NCBI GenBank assembly: GCA_022614705.1
Contig: JAKEIB010000057.1
Location: forward strand, 1 to 19,557
Origin: Planctomycetota bacterium
GTDB taxonomy: Bacteria > Planctomycetota > Planctomycetia > Pirellulales > Lacipirellulaceae
Direction of reading: 5' to 3'
Length of the DNA stretch: 19,557 nt
Positions within the stretch are counted from its first letter, which is position 1; each line of letters opens with the position of its first letter. The notes below the pieces were generated by a model. That model worked only from the letters and a program-made list of their open reading frames with translations. It made no database searches and was not told the DNA's origin. The position numbers and the translations under genes are program-made. Shown here piece by piece: positions 7,218-14,410 of the stretch.

Positions 7218-7705
7218 ACCGCGGTTTCAGCTTGCTGGAAGTCATCCTGTCGCTGGCAATTCTCGCCGGGGCGCTGGCCGCCCTGGGCGAAGTCATGCGG
7301 CAGGCCGATCGCCACGCGTCGCTCAGCGGCGATGAAACGCAGGCCCAGATCATTGCCTCCTCGATCATGGACGAGCTCGTCTCCGGCTATCGCCCGCTCA
7401 CGGCCGAGAATCAGACGGTGTACGACCCGGAAGTGGATCCACCCTGGGTGTATTCGATCGCCATCGAAGACACGAATTACCTCGAGCTGCTGGCGATTCG
7501 CGTGTCGGTCGAACAGCAGTTGGAACCGCAACTTCAGCCGGCACGATTCGAGCTCGTCCGCTGGCTCACGAACCCGGAATACATGTCGTCGAAAACGGAA
7601 GACGAAGCTTCCGAATCCACGTCCAGTTCGACGAGCTCAAGCGGTTCATCGTCGTCATCGAGTAGTTCCTCATCAGCCCTCGGCGGCGCGGGAGGCCAAC
7701 CATGA
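7214..7705 (+). CDS. gspI: Minor pseudopilin GspI with a poly-serine tail
   Basis: A 163-residue minor pseudopilin. It starts MNRG|FSLLEVILSLAILAG, with a very short leader, canonical Gly -1 and Glu +5, then the membrane helix. The helix end and DETQAQIIASSIMDEL fit GspI. Residues about 138-158 are an almost pure Ser run followed by Gly/Ala, which is not usual for the family. The start overlaps the gspH stop and the stop overlaps the gspJ start (both ATGA), so H-I-J are translationally coupled. The Ser codons are mixed (TCN and AGY), so this is not a simple DNA triplet expansion. Confidence 0.88.
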   Translation: MNRGFSLLEVILSLAILAGALAALGEVMRQADRHASLSGDETQAQIIASSIMDELVSGYRPLTAENQTVYDPEVDPPWVYSIAIEDTNYLELLAIRVSVEQQLEPQLQPARFELVRWLTNPEYMSSKTEDEASESTSSSTSSSGSSSSSSSSSSALGGAGGQP

Positions 7706-9009
7706 AGCCTCTCAACACGCGCGCGATTTCAATGAATGGGGCAGCGCCTCGTGCTGACGCCCTGAAAGGGCGCAATGTGACAGCCCAGGGCGTTGCCCTG
7801 GGCTATCACATCGTGGCCTTTCAGGCCAATCAATGCAGAATTCGCCGGAGCGCCTTTACGCTATTCGAGCTGATCCTTGCAATCGCATTGTCGGCTGCGT
7901 TAATTGCGCTTATCGGCACCGCAATCAACTTGTACCTGGCGCGCGTGGACGCCAGCCGCAACCGGGTCGAGGAAACCCAACTCGCAAGGAGCATTTTGTC
8001 GATGATCGCCGACGACCTGCGGGCGACGGCCATCTACCAGCCGCAAGATACCTCGGGCATTTCCAAATTGATGGCCAGCGGCTCGCCATTTGACGTCGAC
8101 TCGATCGACGAGCAGCGCGAGTCTTCTACTGGCGGTGCTGCCAGTGGCGGCGGCGGTGGAAGTTCATCGGGCAGCACGGGCGGCTTGAGCGGCTCGACCG
8201 GTTCAGACGGATTGAGCAGCTCCGGCTCGTCGTCGGGCAGTTCGCAATCCTCCGGCACGGACACGTCGCTTGACGAGGCAATGCCGCTCGGAGTCAGCGG
8301 CTCGCTCGGCGAGCTGTACGTCGATGTCGAGCGCCTGCCCAGCGGTGATGAATTGTTCAAGACCTTCACTGGTTACACAAACGCTCCCATGGCCGTGCCC
8401 GACGGCGGCATGCTGCCGGCCGCAACTGGCGCTCAGTCTGCCTCCCTCCCTCATCCGAGCAACCTGAAGTCGATTCGCTACTTCATCCGAGATGGCGAGC
8501 GCGGCGATGCCAGCGGAATAGCGGCCACGTCGCTCGCGCCCGATTGGCAACTTCAAGCCGGCGGCCTTGTGCGGCAGGAAATCCCACGTTCCGCGCGATT
8601 GATGGCCGAGGAGATGGGCGAATCGGCGGTCCTCGAATCGGGCCAGGTGCTGATCGCGCCCGAGGTGGTACACATCGAATTCAGTTATTACGACGGCGAG
8701 CAGATTACGGATATTTGGGACATGGCCGAGGAAAAAATGTTGCCGCTGGCGATCGAAGTGCGGATTTGGTTGGCGTCGCCGGAAGCGCTCGCCGCGGCCA
8801 GCGGTTCGCAGTACGACGCTTCTGCATTGCTCGAAACGGCCCGCGGGTATCGGCAGACAGTGTGCCTGCCAATGGCCGAGATCTCTCGTGCAGCCGGTGC
8901 CGTCGCCTTAGGGGCGTCGTCGTCAAGTTCGTCTTCGTCGTCGTCATCAATGGGTTCGTCGACTTCCGGCTCAAGTTCGTTTGGCACCGGGTTTGGTCAG
9001 CAGCAGTAA
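7702..9009 (+). CDS. gspJ: Minor pseudopilin GspJ with a palindrome-derived leader and Ser/Gly linkers
   Basis: A 435-residue GspJ-like pseudopilin. The cleavage site SA|FTLFELILAIALSAALI lies near residues 51-70, so the leader is about 51 residues instead of the usual 6-20. Residues 21-42 of it are encoded by a 65-bp palindromic repeat. The ATG at 7702 overlaps the gspI stop, as expected for the ancestral start; in-frame ATG 7732 and GTG 7777 or 7813 are alternatives. A Ser/Gly-rich stretch at about 141-190 splits the body, and another Ser-rich run is near 405-430. The body includes the LARSILSMIADDLRAT helix and FSYYDGEQITDIWD, typical of GspJ. Identity rests on position, the pilin motif and these features. 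Confidence 0.82.
   Translation: MKPLNTRAISMNGAAPRADALKGRNVTAQGVALGYHIVAFQANQCRIRRSAFTLFELILAIALSAALIALIGTAINLYLARVDASRNRVEETQLARSILSMIADDLRATAIYQPQDTSGISKLMASGSPFDVDSIDEQRESSTGGAASGGGGGSSSGSTGGLSGSTGSDGLSSSGSSSGSSQSSGTDTSLDEAMPLGVSGSLGELYVDVERLPSGDELFKTFTGYTNAPMAVPDGGMLPAATGAQSASLPHPSNLKSIRYFIRDGERGDASGIAATSLAPDWQLQAGGLVRQEIPRSARLMAEEMGESAVLESGQVLIAPEVVHIEFSYYDGEQITDIWDMAEEKMLPLAIEVRIWLASPEALAAASGSQYDASALLETARGYRQTVCLPMAEISRAAGAVALGASSSSSSSSSSSMGSSTSGSSSFGTGFGQQQ
7761..7825. repeat. 65-bp palindromic repeat inside the gspJ leader
   Basis: 31-bp arms (7761-7791 and 7795-7825) match at 27 positions around a gtt loop. The core agcccagggc/gccctgggct is perfect. It is read in frame as part of the GspJ leader. 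I associate the core with a dispersed bacterial repeat often found near genes; that is memory, not a search. Confidence 0.88.
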
Positions 9010-9018
9010 TCGACGATT

Positions 9019-9111
9019 TGTGGGAGGCGTCTCCGACGCCGATTTCGCGATGCGAATCGAAGTGCTTCAAAAGAATGGAACGCGAAATCGGCGACAGAGT
9101 CGCCTCCCACA
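9019..9111. repeat. 93-bp palindromic repeat that supplies the gspK start region
   Basis: 31-bp arms (9019-9049 and 9081-9111, beginning tgtgggaggcg) match at 28 positions around a 31-nt loop. It begins 10 bp after the gspJ stop. The first in-frame ATG of gspK (9050) is the first base triplet of the loop, so the loop and right arm encode the GspK leader. Confidence 0.88.
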
Positions 9112-10759
9112 GCCGTCGATCCACCGTCGCCGGGCCAGCATTCTGATTCTCACGCTCGTCGTCGTCGCCCTGTTGACGCTCGGCACCATGGCATTCTTCG
9201 AGCGCATGTTTGCCGAGCACCGCGCGTCGCGCGCCCACGGCCGCCAGCTCCAGGCACGCCACATGGCCGAGTCGGGCGTCGAATACCTCAAAGCAGTGCT
9301 TGCCCAAGACCCCCTCGTGATCCGCGATTCGGGCGGCCTGTACGTCAATCCGAGCATGTTTCAAGGCGTGACGTTGGTCAATGACCCGCTGGGCGCACTG
9401 CGCGGCCAGTTCACGGTCATCGCACCCGACATCACGACCGACGGCCTGTACGGCGGCATTCGCTACGGCCTGGAAAACGAGTCGTCGCGGCTGAATCTCA
9501 ACACCGTGCTCCTGGCCGATAGCAGCAGCGACGACGCGGCCCGCAAGCTGCTGATGACGTTGCCCGGCATGACCGAAACCGTCGCCGATTCGATCCTCGA
9601 TTGGATCGACTCCGATGATGAGCCGCGAATGCTCGGCGCCGAGCGGAACTACTACTCAACGCTCAGTCCGCCGTACGCCCCGCGCAACGGTCCGCTCGGT
9701 TCGATTGAGGAACTGCTGCTGGTGCGCGACGTCACCCCCGCCCTGCTCTTCGGCGCCGATTTGAATCGCAACTCGGGCGTCGACGTCATTGAGGAGCCGC
9801 TCACGGTGATCGACAATGCCGACAATTCCCTTGGGCTACTCAACCGAGGCTGGGCCGCTTACATCACGCTCGATAGCGCGGAAACGAATCTGCGACCGGA
9901 CGGCACGCGGAAGATCGACGTCAATAAGGAGGACCTCAAGAAGTTGCACCAAGAGCTCACTGAAGCGCTTGGCGCGGAAATGGCCAACTTCATCGTCGCG
10001 TACCGTCAGGGCGGCAAGTACGATGGCGACGAGCCCGGGAAGGCGGCCTCGGCCATTAACTTGGACCTTACCCAACCGGGCCGCGAACGCATCACCACGA
10101 TTCTCGATCTGATCGGCGTACGCACGCGGATCGCAACGCAAACCCAGCCCGGCCAGAACGGTCAAGGGCAAGGCGATGCGGGAGGACAACCAAGCCAAGG
10201 CGGCGCGCCGACTCCAAGCGAAGGCGGCGGCCAGGGTTCACAAGGACAAGAAAAGAACAACAGCCGCATCGTCGTCAACGAGGCCTTTGCCAAGGACCCG
10301 GCTTCGATGAAGTCGTATCTCGCAAAGCTCATGGACAACATCGCCGTGAACGCCGATCGCTCCATCCCCGGTCGGCTGAACATCAACCAGGCGCCGCGAC
10401 AACTGCTGATCGGTATCCCTAATCTCTCTCCGAACGCGGTCGATCAGATTATTTCCCAACGCGACGTAACGCTCGGCCAGCAACAGCCGGACCAGATTCA
10501 TGAAACGTGGATCTTGACGGAAGGCATTGTGGACCTCGCCCAAATGAAAAAACTCATTTCACTGGTGACCACCGGCGGAAGCGTGTACCGCGCGCAGGTC
10601 GTGGGCGGCTATTTCACGGAGGGACCGACCGAACGGCTGGAAGTGGTGATCGACGCGACAAAAATGCCGCCCGTCGTTCGACGACGGATGGAGCTGCGCG
10701 ACCTGGGCCAGGGGTATGCGTCGGAAACCCTCGGGGCAACGCTGGACGACCTGCCCTGA
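9050..10759 (+). CDS. gspK: Minor pseudopilin GspK (tip protein)
   Basis: About 569 residues from the ATG at 9050; a TTG at 8981 inside gspJ is an alternative start. The leader is basic, then RRRA|SILILTLVVVALLTLG forms the pilin helix, with the divergent site typical of GspK. The GspK domain is clear: helix-hairpin-helix text (LMTLPGMTETVADSILDWID), DSDDEPRMLGAE..YY, PPYAPRNGPLGSIEELLLV, and a second HhH (LNINQAPRQLLIGIPNL). GspK caps the pseudopilus with GspI and J. It is longer than the roughly 320 residues of enterobacterial GspK because of a middle extension and a Gln/Gly-rich linker (near residues 364-402). Residues 1-21 come from the palindromic repeat. Confidence 0.88.
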   Translation: MRIEVLQKNGTRNRRQSRLPQPSIHRRRASILILTLVVVALLTLGTMAFFERMFAEHRASRAHGRQLQARHMAESGVEYLKAVLAQDPLVIRDSGGLYVNPSMFQGVTLVNDPLGALRGQFTVIAPDITTDGLYGGIRYGLENESSRLNLNTVLLADSSSDDAARKLLMTLPGMTETVADSILDWIDSDDEPRMLGAERNYYSTLSPPYAPRNGPLGSIEELLLVRDVTPALLFGADLNRNSGVDVIEEPLTVIDNADNSLGLLNRGWAAYITLDSAETNLRPDGTRKIDVNKEDLKKLHQELTEALGAEMANFIVAYRQGGKYDGDEPGKAASAINLDLTQPGRERITTILDLIGVRTRIATQTQPGQNGQGQGDAGGQPSQGGAPTPSEGGGQGSQGQEKNNSRIVVNEAFAKDPASMKSYLAKLMDNIAVNADRSIPGRLNINQAPRQLLIGIPNLSPNAVDQIISQRDVTLGQQQPDQIHETWILTEGIVDLAQMKKLISLVTTGGSVYRAQVVGGYFTEGPTERLEVVIDATKMPPVVRRRMELRDLGQGYASETLGATLDDLP

Positions 10760-10804
10760 TCCGGCTGTGTACAATGGGGATGAGACGCAACCTTTCGTAA
10801 ACAT

Positions 10805-10977
10805 CCAAGCCGCCTAGTGGTTAATGACCGTCGAAATTGGGGGTGGCATGCTCTCGCGAAGCAGGAACATGCCCACGCTCGCGGTTAAGCATTGCTGCTT
10901 CGCGTGAGCATGCTGGCGCGAGCGAGGGCATGCCACCCGGAAAATCGATTGTCCTAGACCACTAGTCGGCGGCTTGG
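10805..10977. mobile_element. 173-bp MITE-like composite palindrome
   Basis: The terminal inverted repeats ccaagccgcc...tagtggt (10805-10821) and their complement (10958-10977) differ only by a 3-base insertion. Inside are nested pairs: gggtggcatgc (10841-10851) with a perfect complement at 10928-10938; 19-bp arms (10846-10864 and 10895-10913, one mismatch); and 16-bp arms (10868-10883 and 10917-10932, one mismatch). The arms overlap, so alternative folds compete. There is no coding capacity. Size and ends fit a non-autonomous element; no transposase is in the window. Confidence 0.65.
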
Positions 10978-11044
10978 AACTTCAAGTACCAAGTACATCG
11001 CGTGCCCAAGCTAATTCGGCGTCACGACCGACGCCAATCATTCG

Positions 11045-11076
11045 CCATTCCCTGACCTCCGACCCCTGCCTCCCCC
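11045..11076 (+). repeat. Pyrimidine-rich heptamer tract before the gspL-like gene
   Basis: Units ccattcc, ctgacct, ccgaccc and ctgcctc, then four bases, precede the ATG. The units are looser than at other loci. No Shine-Dalgarno and no complementary array are seen. Confidence 0.5.
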
Positions 11077-12588
11077 ATGCCCCGCATTTTCGCCATCGAC
11101 TGGGACCGCCGCGAAGTGCGCGGGCTATTGATCTCGTCCGGTCCCACCGGCACATCGGTCGCCGGGGCCTGGGCCGCCTCGCTCACAACCGCCGACCCGG
11201 CCGGCCTCAGCGGCAAGCAAATCGGCGCCCGGCTTGCGGCCGCCATATCGGGGCAAGTCAGCGGCAAGGTCATCACGCTCGTCGGCGTCGGTCGCGACAA
11301 TGTACAAATGCAGCTACTGGCGCTGCCACCCGCACCGGCCGATGAGCTGCCCGAGCTCGTTCGCTTCCAGGCCGATCGTGATTTTACTGCGCTCGGAAAC
11401 GAAGCGGCGCTCGACTACATCCCCATCTCCGGCGACGCGCAAACGCCGAACCAGGTGCTGGCCGTCGCGCTCAACGCCGCCGGCGTCGCCGAAGCGCGCG
11501 AGGTTTGCGAAGCGCTGGGCGTCGAGCCGAATCGCATCCCGCTGCGGGCCTTCGCGTCGGCGTCGCTTGTCCATCGCGCCGGGCCGATCGATCCCGATCA
11601 CATCGCGCTCGTTGTCAACCCGCTGACCGACGAGGCCGACCTCACCGTGCAAGCCGGCGACAAAGTCGTTCTCATGCGTACGGTGCGCCTGCCCGATCCG
11701 GGCCAGGCCGAATCGCGGCAACGCGCGCTCGTGGGCGAAATCCGTCGCACGATGGCCGCGGTCCGCCAACAGTTGGCCAATCGCAAGGTCGAGCAAGTGA
11801 TTGTTTGCGGCACCCGCGATACTTTTGATCCGGGCGGCGTGCTGACCGAAGAGTTGGAAGTGCCCGTCACGGCTTTCGATCCTTCAGCCCAAGCGCCGTC
11901 GGGCCTGGCGGCGCACGGTGTGCCGGCCGACAACTTGGCGCGATTCGCCGCCGTACTCGGCATGGCGCTCGGCGAAGCCGACCGCCGGCCGCCGATCGTC
12001 GATTTCGCAAACGTCCGCCGTAAAGCCGAACGCCGCCAGTTCGGCCGCGTCCATGCGCTGGCTGCTGCCGCGGCCGTCGTTGCTGGACTGTGGTTCGTCA
12101 CCCACCTGTGGCGACAACTCGCCAGCCCCACCCGTGAGCTGGCCGAGATCGAAGCGGAAATCGCTAGCCAGCAATCACAGATGGAGAGGTACGTGGCGCT
12201 CACCAACCAAGCCACATCAATCGACCGCTGGCTGGCGACCGACGTTAACTGGCTCGATGAGTTGGAGCAATTCGCCCGGCGAGTACGACCGCAGCCGCTC
12301 ACGGATAAGAATTTCCCCGTCAACGACGACGTGGTCGTAACGCAGGTGCGGATGTCACGCGCCAGCGGCACCGATGCAGTCGGGGGGCAGCTCGACTTGC
12401 AGGCTAAAGCCAAGAGCGACGCCGCCGTGCGCGATCTCGAGCAACGCCTTCGCGATGGCCAGCATCTCGTCATGCCGGGCCGTCTGCAACGGGATAACTC
12501 GGTGCCCGGCTATTCGCGTTCTCTCGATTTGCAAATTCGCATCGTCCCGGCGTCGGAAGATGAACAAGCGTCGGAGGGGCCGTCATGA
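11077..12588 (+). CDS. gspL: GspL-like assembly protein: PilM-type actin fold fused to PilN-type part
   Basis: A 503-residue protein. Residues 1 to about 315 look like the actin-like PilM/GspL cytoplasmic domain, starting RIFAIDWDRREVRGLL (phosphate-1-like strand) with alternating strands and helices. A single membrane helix lies at about 326-345. A periplasmic part (346-503) begins with a coiled coil (LAEIEAEIASQQSQMERY) and continues with DWL-type PilN/GspL ferredoxin-like text (NWLDELEQFARRV). GspL recruits GspE to the membrane and pairs with GspM. The layout is that of GspL in one chain rather than separate PilM and PilN. The stop overlaps the next start (ATGA). The assignment rests on order and architecture, as sequence identity to GspL is low. 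Confidence 0.78.
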   Translation: MPRIFAIDWDRREVRGLLISSGPTGTSVAGAWAASLTTADPAGLSGKQIGARLAAAISGQVSGKVITLVGVGRDNVQMQLLALPPAPADELPELVRFQADRDFTALGNEAALDYIPISGDAQTPNQVLAVALNAAGVAEAREVCEALGVEPNRIPLRAFASASLVHRAGPIDPDHIALVVNPLTDEADLTVQAGDKVVLMRTVRLPDPGQAESRQRALVGEIRRTMAAVRQQLANRKVEQVIVCGTRDTFDPGGVLTEELEVPVTAFDPSAQAPSGLAAHGVPADNLARFAAVLGMALGEADRRPPIVDFANVRRKAERRQFGRVHALAAAAAVVAGLWFVTHLWRQLASPTRELAEIEAEIASQQSQMERYVALTNQATSIDRWLATDVNWLDELEQFARRVRPQPLTDKNFPVNDDVVVTQVRMSRASGTDAVGGQLDLQAKAKSDAAVRDLEQRLRDGQHLVMPGRLQRDNSVPGYSRSLDLQIRIVPASEDEQASEGPS

Positions 12589-13553
12589 ACCGACGCGAAA
12601 AAATGCTCGCCCTGTTGATTCTCCTGCTTGTCGCGGCGTGGGGTGCCAAATCGCTGTACGGGCGCTATCAGCGCGCGCTCGATATTCGCACATCCGAAGT
12701 GACAGATGCGCAGAAGCGTCTATTTGCCGTGAATCGCAAACTGGCGAAAGGCCGGGCCGCCGTCGGGCAAATGCAAGAGTGGCAGACGCGGTCGCTGCCC
12801 GAAGATCGCGAAAAGGCGCTAACGCTTTACAAGGCATGGCTACTCGAAAAGGCCAAGGAAGCCGGCCTGGAGGTAAACGACATCAACCCATCAACGCGGC
12901 CTAGCGGTTCGACGGCATACACTGCGATCGGCTATCAAATCAAGGCGACTGGCTCGCTCTCGGCGGTCGTGGCCATGCTGTACGAGTTTTATCGCAGTCC
13001 GCAGCTGCACCAGGTGACGCAACTGCAACTCAGCCGGCCGCAAGGCGCGTCGCAGATCCAGGTGTCGCTCGACGTCGAAGCGCTCAGCCTGCCCGGCGCC
13101 GCAGCCACCGACAAACTGCCCGAAGGCGACTCCAAGCGGCTCAAACTGGCAAGTGTGGACGAATATAAAAAGACGCTCGAAGATCGCGACTTGGTCGACG
13201 TGTACACGCCGCCGCGCGATACGACGACAGTCCGCCGCGATCCGCCGGCCCCGCCGAAGTTCGACGACGCGGAACAGGCGCATTTTACTGCCGCAGTCGG
13301 TCCAACGGGCGCGCTACAGGCATGGATCAACGTTCGCACAACCGGCGAGACGTTGCATCTGGCGGCTGGCGAGCCGCTCAAGGTCGGCGCGATCGATGGC
13401 AAGATCGTTTCGATCGAGCAGCGGTCGTTAGTGTACGAAAGCGACGGCAAGAAGTATCGCGTCGCGCTCGGCGAATCGCTTCGCAAAGGCAAAGAGCTTG
13501 CTGCCGACGGATCGACCGCAAGCGAGAAACCTGCCGAGATTCCCGAAAGCTGA
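12585..13553 (+). CDS. GspM/PilO-like assembly protein with a GspC/PilP-like C-terminal part
   Basis: A 322-residue protein: a short cytoplasmic MNRREK, one membrane helix (7-21), a coiled coil (about 28-65), and a PilO/GspM-like ferredoxin domain (about 70-170, including TAIGYQIKATGSLSAVVAMLYEF). After a Pro-rich linker (about 205-230), residues 234-305 show the small beta pattern seen in PilP and the GspC HR domain (GETLHLAAGEPLKVGAI, then V.SIE....VYESDGKKYRVALGESL). In GspC and PilP this domain contacts the secretin, so the protein could do the work of both GspM and GspC. That fusion reading is inference. It is coupled to the gspL-like gene by ATGA and is the last gene of the cluster. Confidence 0.7.
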   Translation: MNRREKMLALLILLLVAAWGAKSLYGRYQRALDIRTSEVTDAQKRLFAVNRKLAKGRAAVGQMQEWQTRSLPEDREKALTLYKAWLLEKAKEAGLEVNDINPSTRPSGSTAYTAIGYQIKATGSLSAVVAMLYEFYRSPQLHQVTQLQLSRPQGASQIQVSLDVEALSLPGAAATDKLPEGDSKRLKLASVDEYKKTLEDRDLVDVYTPPRDTTTVRRDPPAPPKFDDAEQAHFTAAVGPTGALQAWINVRTTGETLHLAAGEPLKVGAIDGKIVSIEQRSLVYESDGKKYRVALGESLRKGKELAADGSTASEKPAEIPES

Positions 13554-13566
13554 GCTGCGATCCGCG

Positions 13567-13642
13567 GGGTGCCTGGGGCGGAGTCTGCGACGCCCCAGAC
13601 CACAACACCTCTGGGGCATCGCCGACTCTGCCCCAGCCACCC
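13567..13642. repeat. 76-bp palindrome between convergent genes
   Basis: 33-bp arms (13567-13599 and 13610-13642, with ctggggc near each end) match at 29 positions around a 10-nt loop. It fills the gap between the gspM-like stop (13553) and the stop of the leftward PH-domain gene (13648). A bidirectional terminator role is plausible by position, but no T-runs flank it. Confidence 0.82.
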
Positions 13643-13647
13643 GAGAT

Positions 13648-14193
13648 CTAAACCGCCGCCCCCGCCGCTCGCGCTTGTTGCACGCCGACGAACGACATCC
13701 GCGCCTTGAGGCATGTCTGGCGGAATGTTTCCGGTCGCGGCACGCCCCAGATGCGAAACGTCTCGGTGGTTCCCTGGCGAAACACCAGGTCGCCCGCTTT
13801 GAACCAGGCCTGACCGGGCTCGACTACAGTCTCGATCGAGTCGAACCGATCCAGCGCGACGCTTTTTATCTCGCCGCCGAATAGATTCTCGACCACGACG
13901 CGGCGATTCGTCAGTCGATACTGCCAACAGAACGGATTTTGGATGCCAATGATGATGAGCGGAAATCGCGGCAAGCGCATCAGAAAGTACAGCGCCACCA
14001 TGAACGGAATTGAAGCGAGCGCCATCAGCCGCCCCAATGTGAGCGGCACGCCGAACACTCGAAACCCGTAGTCGATCGCGAACAGCCGACCCCAAAACCG
14101 GCCAAACGCCGTCGACGATAACGACGGCCACACCGTCATCACGGTCACTTCTTGTAACTGGGACGGCGCAACGCCGGAAATTGCCTGTTTCAT
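13648..14193 (-). CDS. PH domain-containing membrane protein (bPH family)
   Basis: A 181-residue protein. After a cytoplasmic lead, hydrophobic helices lie at about 45-80 (LMALASIPFMVALYFLM, FPLIIIGI). The bacterial PH-like domain follows (about 85-165): YRLTNRRVVVENLFGGEIKSVALDRFDSI is the characteristic YrlT..Rv......g.....i.l..i pattern of the bPH_2/YdbT type. These are membrane proteins of mostly unknown role. The ATG at 14193 is chosen because a heptamer tract ends three bases upstream and the domain begins soon after; an in-frame ATG at 14277 would add 28 unconserved-looking residues. It is divergent from the HAD gene and convergent with the secretion cluster. Confidence 0.8.
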   Translation of the reverse strand: MKQAISGVAPSQLQEVTVMTVWPSLSSTAFGRFWGRLFAIDYGFRVFGVPLTLGRLMALASIPFMVALYFLMRLPRFPLIIIGIQNPFCWQYRLTNRRVVVENLFGGEIKSVALDRFDSIETVVEPGQAWFKAGDLVFRQGTTETFRIWGVPRPETFRQTCLKARMSFVGVQQARAAGAAV

Positions 14194-14224
14194 GTGTGGG
14201 TCGAGAGTCGAGAGCGGAGAGTCA
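14194..14224 (-). repeat. Heptamer tract before the PH-domain gene
   Basis: The coding strand reads tgactct, ccgctct, cgactct, cgaccca, then cac and the ATG. No Shine-Dalgarno is present. The unit is the same as that before the divergent HAD gene (14381-14410), so the two tracts form inverted copies about 155 bp apart. Confidence 0.75.
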
Positions 14225-14380
14225 ATGGCCAGAAAACACTGAAATAGCGTCCGTTCCTTAGCTACGGTGCTCCACATCACCGGTCTCTCAAAACTATCAA
14301 TTGCGCCGGGATTTGGCTAGGCCCATCGCTTCGCGTATGATTTGACAATTCCCACGGCGATGACTGGGAATTCTGGCTCG

Positions 14381-14410
14381 CGACTCTTGACCCTTGACCC
14401 TCGACTCTCC
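14381..14410 (+). repeat. Heptamer tract before the HAD gene
   Basis: Units cgactct, tgaccct, tgaccct, cgactct, then cc and the ATG at 14411. There is no Shine-Dalgarno. It is complementary in unit to the tract ahead of the divergent PH-domain gene. Confidence 0.8.

Larger units (their letters stand above)
10760..11076. other. 317-bp spacer between gspK and the gspL-like gene
   Basis: No gene is seen. Most of the spacer is a 173-bp composite palindrome (10805-10977), and its last 32 bp are a pyrimidine-rich heptamer tract ahead of the next ATG. tacaat at 10770-10775 resembles a -10 box, but I find no matching -35. Confidence 0.7.
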
